Positions 19,322-29,035 of a stretch of 64,000 nucleotides of DNA are shown piece by piece. The position numbers were made by a program, and so were the translations under genes. The notes below the pieces were generated by a model that was given only the letters and a program-made list of their open reading frames with translations, searched no databases and was not told the origin of the DNA. Position 1 is the stretch's first letter. Every line of letters starts with the position of its first letter. The stretch comes from Coptis chinensis (Eukaryota; Streptophyta; Magnoliopsida; Ranunculales; Ranunculaceae), in the NCBI GenBank assembly GCA_015680905.1, contig CM027380.1, positions 12,170,001-12,234,000 on the forward strand, written 5' to 3'.

Positions 19322-20808
19322 TGATAAACATAAAATGAATAGTTTTACCTACGAATAAAAGATTGAACTCTAAACGCAAGTAAAACTAAAACTATTTTCT
19401 CGTGTGTTATATCAAAGATTATTCTACTCTCGAATCTATCAAAATAGAGTTGGAGTAAAAGATTTGTTCCACTCCTAGCTCGTTAGTATTCAATGTTTTC
19501 TACGACTATCGGTCTATCCAAAGTTAATGAGAGTAATGTGGGATTTATACTACTATGCAATTATGTTAACAAGATACAAATAACAAAATGACGGAAATAC
19601 TAAGGTTTGAATCTAGATAAAGAATTAGGGAAATTTGATTCCACCTTGAATCCAATTTAATAGCCTAGCATAAATTGTTGTAATCCAATTCTTACGTTCT
19701 TACAATAAGAATTGGTCGTTCTAATCCCTAATCATTCATGACAATCTCTACCAACTAATGACTAGCATGTGAGGAAGTTCAACCCATTCTCATGGCGAAT
19801 CAACTATCTTCTAGAGTGGAATAGACTCTTACAACTAATTCTATACTACACAATCAAGTTTTCATCAAGGCTTTATCAAACCTCTCTAATAGAGGTTTAG
19901 CCTTGATTCATCAAACTATCATTTCCATATGAAATTAAACAAGACATGGCATAAATATTATAACTTTACTATATCGAGCTACTTAAGAATTCAAATCTAA
20001 TTTAAACAACTAAAAAATGAATAACGACTAATAACTGAATTTAGATCTAAGTAATTTAATAAACCAAACTAAAATTATCAATAACTAACTACTTTTATTA
20101 ATCTAATGAATAATAAAACAATTATTTAAATACTAAATTCAAATGAAAACTAATTAATTAATAGAGTGAAAACTAGATCTAGAACTATGCTCTAATGGCT
20201 ACTTGTGCTACCTAAAACTAACTATTTTCTTAAGAGTTAAGTCTTCTCTATTCAAATGGAGGAGACAAGATCCACATTTTCGTACATGGGCTGAGGAGCC
20301 ATGTTTTGGGCCAGAAAATCGAGCCCAAAACCCAATTTCTTCAGTCCATAGAGGCCTTTTCAGTTGGATTTTGCTTCAATAGACTTTTCATCCACTTTTG
20401 CTCCTCTGATTGGGTCAAGGTTTAGACCATTGGAAATTTCTTTCCGATCCTGTCGTTTTGACATAAGGTACACCCAATTCTGAGGTCTGAGTCCAAAGAT
20501 ACGGTCTTCGGAAGTTCTACTGACTTTTGTGCGCTGTTTCTGCCCGCGTTGACTTTGCCTTTTCAGCTTTGACCGGGCTTTTTAAAGGCTTTTTCTCCTT
20601 GAATCTTGGCCTTTAATCTCAGAACTCCTTAGCAACCAACCCTTGGTCCTTTATCTCGCCAAAGTGACATATTTCTACACATAATTGACTCCAATACCTG
20701 AAATACATAAAAGCACGTAATCAGCATTAACTCTTATTTATTACTCACATAATTGGTCTAAATGTATTATTGTTAAGGGGCTAAAACTACAGTTTTTGGC
20801 TCTTATCA
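19322..20808 (-). repeat. 5' LTR of element C
   Basis: About 1487 bp, TGATAAACA...CTTATCA on the plus strand, collinear with 4466-5950 with small substitutions and few indels. It carries the promoter on the minus strand by position. Confidence 0.93.
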
Positions 20809-20813
20809 CCAAC
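20809..20813. repeat. Right target-site duplication CCAAC of element C
   Basis: Exact copy of 4461-4465 on the other side of the element. Confidence 0.93.
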
Positions 20814-22403
20814 CTCGATAAGAAGTCTTGGAGAATCCACTAGAGTAATGGATCTTCTAAAAGGCACTGATGAAGAAATCACTGCTTGAACTGGCACTGA
20901 TAAATACGGCAATCCAAAATTGACTGTCGATCTTCCTGATATCGATAATTATGTTGCTCCTTTATACTTCTTAAAAAGTATTGTCCTTCGAGGTCAATAT
21001 TCTTTACCTCCCCAATCTGTTATGCCATGCAAAACTACTCCATGTCCTTTAAAGCCTTGTTCCTCTGAAAAAGTATTAATAAAAACTTTTGATTCCACTG
21101 AATTACCTGCTAATACACCTCGATGTTATTTTGAATATATGATTAATGGTTTTAAAATGACTAAAGATCTTTTTCCTCAAATCAAATAAGAGATTCCCGA
21201 TTTCTATAATTATCCTCTTTTGCACGATGTGTTTGACCACCAATGCTTATTGTTCACAGATATGGCATCTCGCATTCCCCATGTTCCAGTCAAATTATCA
21301 AAATCTCTAGACAAGTTTCTGCTCAAGAGAAAACCAACAGATGGCAGTTCTTCCTAAGCTCCCACTTCTTCCAAAGATAAAAATGTTGACATTGGTCTTC
21401 ATTCAAAAAAAAGAAAATAACCTTGCCATATTTCAGCACCACCAGCCTCGAAACAAGCAAAACTGCAAAAACTACTACTAACATTGCACCTGTTAATATG
21501 CCCTCCAAATCTTCAACTATTCCAGCCAATCCAAAGATTACTGCTTTTGATTCTTCTTCTTCAGCTGGCGATTTCGAGGTGAAACTTGTCTTTCGAGATC
21601 AGACCAAAGTTCCAAAAACTGCTTCTCTATTTTCTGAACCTCCGATACTAGGCCTCGGAAAAGCTCTTGTGCTGAATACTATACTTCCTCGAGATAGATC
21701 GGCAATGATTGAAATTAGCATAGATGAACGATTCCAACTTTTGTTTGAAAAAGTAAGTATTTATCCTTCTCCTTATTCTTATCTTAATTTACTTATTCTG
21801 TATTCATAAACTATATCTCCATCCCAAGTTAAAGTTACTACTGTGGGGCAGTTCGATAGTGAAATGGCCAACTTCCACCGTTATAGAGATGAGAACCAAA
21901 AGTTGAAGAAGGACAAAGAAAATCTTCAACAATCTCTTGAGAAAGTTTAGCAAAATCATGCTGTCGAGGTGAAGAATTATTTCGCTGAACACACGGCGGT
22001 GCACAAGAAACTGCAAAGCTCTTTTGAGGCTATGGAGAAAGAACTTGCCCAAACAAAAACCTCATTTGCCTCTGAGCAAACGGAATGGGCGGCCCAAAAA
22101 ATTGATCTGGAAGCTGAATTGGAGAAGGCCCATGCTAAACTAGCTACCAACACTGAGCATATGCAATATTGTGTTGATACCATGAAGGGCTTCAGATCCT
22201 ATCTTCCTCCTGATGTTATCAAGGAGTATAATCTTGATTCTGATGACAAGAGCGAGATGCCCTCTGACCTTGCGGCCCATGATCTGGATATCGATGTTGT
22301 AGACTCCACTCCGCCTACTGCTGAATTTTCCAAGACCGACATGGCTACTTCAATCTTCAACCCCGACTCTCTCATCAGTACACCCAACTGCTTAGCTAGA
22401 TGA
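20814..22403 (+). pseudogene. 3' part of the split transposon-associated gene, with coiled coil
   Basis: Continues the gene interrupted at 4465. SLGESTRVMDLLKGTDEEI (from about 20826) is open until a TGA at 20887, then LTVDLPDIDNYVAPLYF and PQSVMPCKTTPCPLKPCSS follow to 21187. A further block, IPDFYNYPLLHDVF...KLSKSLDKFLLKRKPTD, extends to 21350. The distal part (21830-22403) is strongly heptad-like (E/K/Q-rich, LEAELEKAHAKLA) and predicts a long coiled coil, ending in an acidic Ser/Asp-rich tail and a TAG-like stop at 22401. This domain order (GLRLPLxx block, middle domain, coiled coil) is common in plant mobile-element-associated proteins. Several stops show decay. Its function is unknown. 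Confidence 0.6.
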
Positions 22404-22689
22404 CCCTGAAGTGCAAGTTGGCCTCAATACTCTTCTTGAAACCAAACATCTTGATGTAAACCCTACCAAGACCTCCACCCAGCTTTAACTTCTTCGTCTT
22501 GAAAGTTTTGTAATCTTAACGTTGATATAATGATCTGTCTATCTCTTCTAACTGCTTTAAACTTCTTTTGAATTATGGAAAGTAGATCTTTTTGCTTTTT
22601 ATAAACTCATTTTGTATGCAATATATCTGATATATCATACATAAACAGGAAATAATCTCATTTTTTATACTGCTCCTAATCAACATAAT
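22404..22689. other. 3' flank of the split gene
   Basis: AT-rich 3'-UTR-like sequence with nothing else recognised. It leads into the minisatellite. Confidence 0.5.
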
Positions 22690-23525
22690 ATTGATACTTC
22701 ATATGGGTACTTAATATATATCTTGAATTTAAAAACGAGTTTCGATACCCCTCCAACTAAAAGTAGTATCGATACTTAATACATATTTTGAATTTAAAAA
22801 ATGAATTTCGATACCACTCCACCTAAAAACAGTATTGATACTTAATATATATTTTGAATATAAAAAACGAATTTCGATACCACTTCACCTAAAAGCAGTA
22901 TCGATACTTAATATATATTTTGAATATAAAAAAACGAATTTCGATACCACTCCACCTAAAAGCAGTATCGATACTTAATATATATTTTGAATATAAAAAA
23001 CGAATTTCGATACCACTCCAACTAAAAGTAGTATCGATACTTAATACATATTTTGAATTAAAAAAATGAATTTCGATACCACTCCACCTAAAAGCAGTAT
23101 CGATACTTAATATATATTTTAAATTAAAAAAACGAATTTCGATACCACTCCACCTAAAAGCAGTATCGATACTTAATATATATTTTGAATATAAAAAATG
23201 AGTTTCGATACCACCCCAACTAAAAGCAGTATCGATACTTAATATATATTTTGAAATTAAAAAATGAATTTCGATATCACTCCACCTAAAAGCAGTATCG
23301 ATACTTAATATATATTTTGAATATAAAAAACGAGTTTCGATACCACTCCAACTAAAAGCAGTATCGATACTTAATACATATTTTGAATTTTGTTTTTAAA
23401 AAAAAAAGTTTCGATACCACTCTTCCTAAAAGCAGTATCGATACTTAACAAATATTTGAATATAAAGAAACGAGTTTCGATACCATTCCAACTAAAAACA
23501 GTATCGAAACTTAACATATTAACAT
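22690..23525. repeat. 66-bp minisatellite with internal inverted repeat
   Basis: About 12 head-to-tail units of 65-67 bp. The consensus contains TTTCGATACCACTCCACCTA, AAAGCAGTATCGATACTTAA and TATATTTTGAATATAAAAAA. Each unit has GGTATCGAAA-type and GTATCGATAC inverted sites about 20 bp apart, which could form a small hairpin. Outer units are more diverged than inner ones. The array stops directly before the CACTA start at 23527. Confidence 0.95.
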
Positions 23526-23984
23526 ACACTACACCATAATAGGATATTTGTAAACCTTTTTTGCTTTGCAACGCTAATTTACCGTTAGCAAGTTGCCAAC
23601 ACTATATAAGCGGGTGAATTTTATGAATTAATTGCTAACGCTTAAAAATCGGGTGAGAAGTGTTGCAAATTAGAAATATAAAACATAACTTTACTTTCTT
23701 TCCTCTCTCTCTCACCGTCTCCTCCATCTCTCTCTACCCACACACACTCTCACTGTAAGAACCCTAATTCTATAATTCTTTTCGCTCTCTCTCTCTCTCT
23801 TTCCTTAATTCCCCTTTTCTCACTCTTCAATTCGATTCAACCATCTATTCTTGACAAACTCAAGACTTCAAAAAAATAATCTAATCTTTTCTTTCTCAGA
23901 TGCAAAAAGAGTTATTTTTGTAGGGTTTAAGGATTAATATGATTATATTTATTGAATTTTAAAGGGTTAAGTTGTGAGTGATTA

Positions 23985-24454
23985 GAAGAGTTTTTTTACT
24001 AAAGCTGGAGCGGTTAGAGAGGAAGATATGAAGATTCTGCAAATGGTTGGACCGGTACATGGATTTGTTGTGGATCCGGTTTTGGATTCTAGGAAGGTGT
24101 TAGTGGTGTTAGTGGTGCTGGTGGGTCTGGTTCGGGATCAATTCTTTGGTTAGGGAATGGTGGGGATAGAGCTGGTGGTGGAAGAGGGAAGAGACGAGTG
24201 GTTTTGGAACCTATTGATAAAGTTGCGCAATAGAGACAGAGAAGGATGATTAAGAATCGAGAGTTTGCTGCTAGGTCTAGGGAGAGGAAACAGGCCCAGT
24301 TTGGATGATTTGTTTCTTGATTTTTATTGGATAAGTTTGTTCAGAGTTGATTTAATTTTTTTTGTTATTATCATGCGTTTAGGCGTACACAGTGGAGTTG
24401 GAATCCTTAGTGACACAATTAGAGGAGGAAAATGCACGACTTCAAAAAGAACAG
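23985..24454 (+). pseudogene. bZIP transcription factor fragment (GBF4/group A-like)
   Basis: Reads FFTKAGAVREEDM, a conserved N-terminal block of this bZIP group, then a Gly-rich linker, then GRGKRRVVLEPIDKVAQ followed by a TAG (24230-24232 region) where Gln is expected, RQRRMIKNRE and AARSRERKQ. Exon 1 ends at about 24293 with GC in place of the GT donor. Exon 2 (24383-24454), after a TTTAG acceptor, gives AYTVELESLVTQLEEENARL and ends before GTGAAA. This is the DNA-binding basic region plus leucine zipper of an ABA-type bZIP. One conserved Ser of the basic region is Phe (REFAARS). Nonsense, donor and substitution changes make it a dead fragment. Confidence 0.9.
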
Positions 24455-24729
24455 GTGAAACTAGTTTTGGATTTTTAAGCCCCATGAGTGATTGATTTTT
24501 TTTATTATGGTAGTTGTAGTTTAAACCAATTACCGTGTTTTATAAGTTATGAACTGGGATTTAGTGTGTGAATTTTAAGAAACAAGTAATGTAACCCTGT
24601 GGAAGTGTATGTAGTCAAGAGAAATTGGGTCATTTACTGTCCAGTTTGATCCCCTCTAAGTGAATTGAACATTAGATTTTCAGGAAATTTTCACTTTATT
24701 TTTGCATTATCCTTTCTGTAAAATTGTAG

Positions 24730-26265
24730 GATGATGTTCCTGAATCTTCCCTTATTGATGGTTTTTGCTTGAGGTATAGGTGGTAAGTTTCCCATTTTTT
24801 TTTTCTTCTTCTTTTTATTTTTTATGCTCTACTCGTTTTTCACCCTATAATGTCAGAAAGTGAAAATTAGGCACACATATATGGACGTGTAAGAGACTAA
24901 TAGGAGATACTCTCATATTATTTTCCATATGATGTTACTGGCTTGTGTATGTTAGTAAGTAATATTGTTTGGGGGTAAAGCCTGTTGTTTGGAGGCATCT
25001 ATACTTAAAATAATAGTTACATTTTACATGGTAGAGTGGCCTATAGCCTCGACAGAGAGCTTAATTTAGTTTTTTACTTGTTGTTCATAACTAAGGGAAA
25101 TAATAAGTACTGACTATTTATTGGACGTGTTAGTAAGACAACTGTTTGTGATGATGAAAATGGGCAGTGTCCTCGATCCACTTGAATTCTCTCTAACAAT
25201 GTTTCAAGCAATGCATAGTCATGCTATGTTGTTATTGAGATTGCAAAAGTCATTCATGTGATGTAGTTACATTTCTGTTTCCTTTTGCAGGTATCGCATC
25301 CAAAGTGACCGAAAAGTTGCAATTCGCAGTGTGCATCCTTCTTAACAAGCAACCTTACAGTGCCTTGGTTGTGTCAAAGCAAAGATACATGTTGCGAAAA
25401 GTTACCATTGCTCTCCTAGGTGCTTTTTAGATGCCTGGCAGCATCATCGTACCTTACATGAAAGGGCATCTAGTGTTGTAAATGAAAATGGCACTGAAGA
25501 GGAAGAACTTTTTGGACGCTTTAATACTTCTGGATCTGGAGCTAGCAATGTGAGCCTGTCCGGTTCTACTCCAAGTATAGGGCTTAATACTAGTTTAAGT
25601 GATGGATCTACTCCTTCATATCCAGCAACTGTTACCGAAAAGGAGTGGTGGTGAAACCTGGTTTGAGGTCGGACGATTGAAGACCTATACGCCAATAGCT
25701 AATGATATTGGGCATGTTCCCAAGTTTGAGTGTGTGTCATTTGATGCAGAAAAGAAATTGCATGTTGGTCATGCTAACACAATATTGACTTCCCATGTAA
25801 TTCCACCCCCAACCCCTTGTCCGAGGTGCTTGGTTCCAGTGAATGGTGTTGATGTGATGGGCAATTTAGATTTGGACGGTCGTACCTTCAGGAACCTTTA
25901 CTGTGCTCTCATACAATATTCTGTCAGATGTGTATGCTTCAAATGATTTGTACAGTTATTGCCCTTCTTGGGCCTACCGCAGACAAAACTTATTGAGGGA
26001 GATTGTTGGATATCGTGCAGACATCCTTTGCCTTCAAAAGAGGTACTCTCGCTTTATTGTCCATTATGAAAAATCATTTGATTCGGTGTTTGGTGGGTTT
26101 GCACCATGTGTTCTTTCTGCGTACTTTCCTTGGTGTCTGTACCCTATTAATTCTTGTGAATATTCCATTAATTTGCAGGATAACGTCGCTCTAATAGCAG
26201 TTTTAGAAGCAAAGTTCAGTAACCACAGGGCGGACACCCCTGGAAAAAGACAACTTCTCTGTGTG
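24730..26265 (+). pseudogene. CCR4 deadenylase gene fragment, multi-exon
   Basis: The first exon, 24730-24782 (after TGTAG), encodes DDVPESSLIDGFCLRYRW, and a GTAAGT intron ends at 25290. The next, 25291 to about 26043, encodes the MYND-like zinc region of plant CCR4 (CLGCVKAKIHVA, HCSPRCFLDAWQHHRTLHER), a Ser-rich linker, and the start of the nuclease domain (YNILSDVYASNDLYSYCPSW, REIVGYRADILCLQ). Exon 26179-26265 gives NVALIAVLEAKFS...GKRQLLCV. Lesions: GAA to TAA in HPSEQ, one inserted base near 25640 (AAGG), and another frame change near 25885. The exon(s) between CLQ and DNVAL are missing. Plant CCR4 shortens poly(A) tails as part of CCR4-NOT. The catalytic C-terminal half is absent, so it cannot be active. 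Confidence 0.93.
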
Positions 26266-27308
26266 GTTAGTATATAACTTAGGAACTTAACTTTTTATTC
26301 ATCCTTTTTCTAACATGCTACTTAGTCCAGCTTTATACTCTTTGATTTGGTAGGAATTGTGTTTTTTTCTCCGCATACATAATGGAACTTGGGATCTGTT
26401 GAGGGAGGCATTTCATCTCACTCTAGCCGCCCCCATTTTTCTAAGGAGTAGCTTGTGTTTTACCCCCAAGCATGATTCATATGTTACACCACATTTCGAG
26501 TATGTAATAATGCGCTTTGCAGATTGTATCCATCTTTGTAGTTCTTCTTCATGGTGATACCTGAGGAAAAAAATTCTTGAAAGGTTTAAACTTGTCTTTG
26601 ACGTCTCCTAAAACAAGCTTTGCTCTGTTTTGAGCCTTAATGTGTCCTGACATGAGTTTTGCCCTGTTCAGTACCTTTTAGCATCTTTTGTTAATGGCAG
26701 AGTGATTAAAGTGCGTATTGATTGGTGCACTTTCGTCAAATATCTCAGTAGTGATGAAAATTTACTTATATAATATGATTAGGGTCCATTCAAGCACGAT
26801 TTATATGAATGGAATTGTCATTTTGGAACTAAATCAAATTATATTTAAATTTAGTAAAATATTCTAAGTGTTTTGGTCACTCAAAGAGAGAACATAGCTC
26901 GTGAGACCACTGATGTAAACTATGCGACCATTCTAGAACGACTTGATGAAGAGTCTAATGCTCAAAAATAACTTGAGGAAGAAGTAGCAACAATGCAGCG
27001 AGAATCTTCTAGTAGGGCCAGCTCATCTCATGTATTATTATTTTTGTACTGCCTAGCTTTTGTCATAATTCCAAAGTGGGGTATGCACAGGGCATCATTC
27101 TTCAAACCTTATACAAAATTCTGGTTTCATAAAATTTTGCTTTTGATCCACTTTGTTTATTTGATTAAATCTGGTGGTAGTTGACTCATGGGAAGGGGTT
27201 GACCTTGTCTGATCGTTGAGGAAGGTAGATGTCTATATTGTTTCTCTTTTCTATTTAGACTTTTAGTTTATTTTGATAACTGACATTGTGCTTATAACTT
27301 TGTTACAG
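26266..27308 (+). other. Cargo between the CCR4 and NEMP fragments, two unidentified exon-like stretches
   Basis: 26357-26524 is open (NGTWDLLREAFHLTLAAPIF) and does not match CCR4. 26880-27020 reads ERLDEESNAQK, stop, LEEEVATMQRESSSRASSS, resembling the coiled-coil tail of a plant transposon-associated protein. Neither is identified with confidence. The rest is AT-rich and intron-like. Confidence 0.35.
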
Positions 27309-27454
27309 TGTTTCAGAAGTGGCGTCTCTACTGTCTCGTTTTCGGAATTCTCTCAATGCTATTTGCACCCATACTTAGTGACTGGGTGCCATTTTACTAT
27401 ACCAGTTCAATGGCAGTAGGAGTTTTGCTTGTGGTCTTGTTTCTTCTGTTTCAG
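27309..27454 (+). pseudogene. NEMP-type nuclear envelope membrane protein exon
   Basis: Single exon between a TTACAG acceptor and a GGTAC donor. It encodes FQKWRLYCLVFGILSMLFAP followed by WVPFYYTSSMAVGVLLVVL. Two hydrophobic segments and the WVPFYYSSSMAxGV-type motif are characteristic of plant NEMP-family (DUF2215-type) inner nuclear membrane proteins. The exon is intact, but nothing else of the gene is present. The downstream ~190 bp run on as intron-like sequence. Captured like its neighbours, same strand. Confidence 0.8.
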
Positions 27455-27980
27455 GTACATAAGTTCTACAAGTATTCTTCGATTGATTTCGTTTTTTCGG
27501 AAGTCAATTCAATTAATTGGACATCTATTTCTACTAGTTGTTTAGCTGAGCATCTTGTCAGTCATGATTATATATTGTGTTTTATATTACCCTTCATTCC
27601 TGGCGCTAGCCTACCTAAAATCCCGACCTCGTTGAATCCAGCTGCCTAGTGCCGGTTAAAAACCATTTTCTCCAAAAACCGATCTGATAGATAGAGCACC
27701 CCATTATTTATCACAACTATTGCTAGTTAACTTGGGGAAAATGATCACACGACAACACCCTTAAGACGACAGGCACACAGCTGGAATCATCTAATTGTTC
27801 ACTGTGAAATAGTAGAGTTGGTACTTATGAAAATTACTTTTTTTGAGGTAAAAGACGAATATCTGAAGCAAATGAGGGAATGAGGTAATCCAGACTGAAA
27901 TGACTTGCCATTGTCATTTAACCATATGAATTGCCGAAATTTTAAATCATTACTGATGCTATCATTTTCTTTGTTTGAAG
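27455..27980. other. Spacer between the NEMP and beta-galactosidase fragments
   Basis: AT-rich, no coding potential recognised. It ends in TTTGTTTGAAG, a plausible acceptor, at 27980. Confidence 0.5.
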
Positions 27981-28465
27981 AACATCGAGATACATTTTGA
28001 GGATTGGAACATTGGGATCCTGGGTCATGTTGTGCTCCATGGAGTTGACCAGGGAAGAAGAGATTTAACCTGGCAAAAATGGTCTTATCAGGTCAGTGTT
28101 TTCTTCAATGAGCTTAAAACACGTCCAACAATGTTGTTTCGATTTATGCCGTTCTTTATTGTTCATGCAGGTGGGTCTAAAAGGAGAAGCTGTCAATCTT
28201 GTCTCTCCAAGTGGGGTTTCATCAGTGGAATGGACGCGTGGGTCATTAGTTATGCAAAGGCAGCAACCACTTACATGGTATAAGGTAAGAAAATGTACTA
28301 TGACTTAACATTCCTAGAGGAAGTCACTTTTGGCGTCATAAACTTACTTTTTTCTTTTTCTCTTTAAACTTGTAGTCTTATTTCAGTGCACCTAATGGTG
28401 AGGGACCGTTGGCTTTGGACATGGGAATTATAGGAAAGGGTCAAATATGGATCAATGGGCATAAG
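27981..28465 (+). pseudogene. GH35 beta-galactosidase C-terminal fragment, three exons
   Basis: Exon 27981-28091 encodes a G-x-L-G-x-V-x-L-x-G block then [12 protein letters not shown]. Exon 28171-28284 (after GCAG) encodes [20 protein letters not shown] and QQPLTWYK. Exon 28376-28465 (after TGTAG) encodes [17 protein letters not shown] and KGQIWING. This is the C-terminal jelly-roll region of plant cell-wall beta-galactosidases, which trim galactan side chains in the apoplast. Both introns keep GT-AG ends and no stop is seen in the three exons. The catalytic TIM barrel with its two Glu residues is absent. It lies just inside the right subterminal repeats. Confidence 0.93.
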
Positions 28466-28739
28466 GTTTTCAACAATGCAAGTTGTTATCTCTTGTTTAG
28501 GATCATGGTACAAAAGCTTCTTTTATGGTGATAGTCCAACAATAAGTTTGTGAGGTTTAGAAAATCGGTTAAAGTTGTAAATGTATATGGTTGGATTAGT
28601 TTTGTACTTTATTAGTTTTTTTTCCTAGGTATATTATGGTTTATTTGTAAAATGGTATTAAAATGTATTGTGTAAAGGATAAATTTAGTGTAAATAAGAA
28701 TTTATGATTTCTGTATATGGTGCAATAGCTGGTGGCTAC
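28466..28739. other. Flank of the beta-galactosidase fragment
   Basis: AT-rich 3'-UTR- or intron-like sequence without coding potential. Confidence 0.5.
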
Positions 28740-29035
28740 AAAATATGAGAAATTTTTTTTTTTTATCACCAACTGTTCATAACCGTTACAAACGACTTTA
28801 AAATTTTTTTAAAAAAAATTAACTAACAATTTTGCAACTGTTAAGAATCGTTAGTAATATTTTTAACAAATTATCAACGCTTAAAAAGCGTTTGTGAAAT
28901 CAAAAAACCGTTGCAAAGGTTTTAAATTTGTGTACGAAATAGTTATAAAAAGCGTTACAAATCATTATTGCAACGGTTAATAAGCGTTGCAAACAGAAAT
29001 TTCCAACGGTTATTAACCGTTGCAATAATGATTTA
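28740..29035 (-). repeat. Right subterminal repeats of the gene-capturing CACTA element
   Basis: Contains at least eight AACCGTT(G/A)CAA / TTGCAACGGTT / GCGTTGCAA motifs in both orientations, matching TTGCAACGCTAA and CCGTTAGCAA near 23570-23640. The expected final TGGTGTAGTG is not present. The last recognisable motif ends about 29030. Confidence 0.75.

Larger units (their letters stand above)
4466..20808 (-). mobile_element. Element C: full-length Athila-type Ty3/gypsy retrotransposon, non-autonomous
   Basis: A 16.3-kb element flanked by CCAAC duplications. Reading on the minus strand: 5' LTR (20808-19322), tRNA-type PBS, GC-rich leader repeats, gag (18664-16905), protease (16904-16372), a short ORF after protease (12770-11895), 3' ORF-a (10841-9594), ORF-b (8730-7826), 3' UTR with (TA)n, polypurine tract and 3' LTR (5950-4466). 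RT, RNase H and integrase are missing. A CACTA-derived block (12799-16368) interrupts it between protease and the next ORF, so about 12.8 kb is retrotransposon proper. The two LTRs differ by roughly one base in 15-20 over the first ~350 bases by eye, so insertion is not recent. Most frames carry stops. Mobilisation would need pol from relatives such as D/E. Confidence 0.92.
23527..29035 (+). mobile_element. Gene-capturing CACTA element with four host-gene fragments
   Basis: Begins CACTACACCATAATAGG at 23527. The left subterminal region (23560-23670) and the right region (28740-29035) share GCAACG/CGTTGC and CGTTA motifs in opposite orientations, as in CACTA subterminal arrays. The right TAGTG end is missing, apparently lost at the junction with the tandem array at 29036. 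Between them are plus-strand fragments of a bZIP gene, CCR4, NEMP and beta-galactosidase, each with several exon edges and introns. Its TIR is shared with the ends at 12799 and 3237, but its subterminal motif is different. The elements in the window that captured genes were probably non-autonomous: I see no transposase here. Confidence 0.78.

Noticed and set aside
23527-29035. Helitron as the gene-capturing element
   Set aside because: No TC start, no CTRR 3' end with a hairpin, no A/T insertion context. CACTACACCATAA plus inverted subterminal repeats fit CACTA better.
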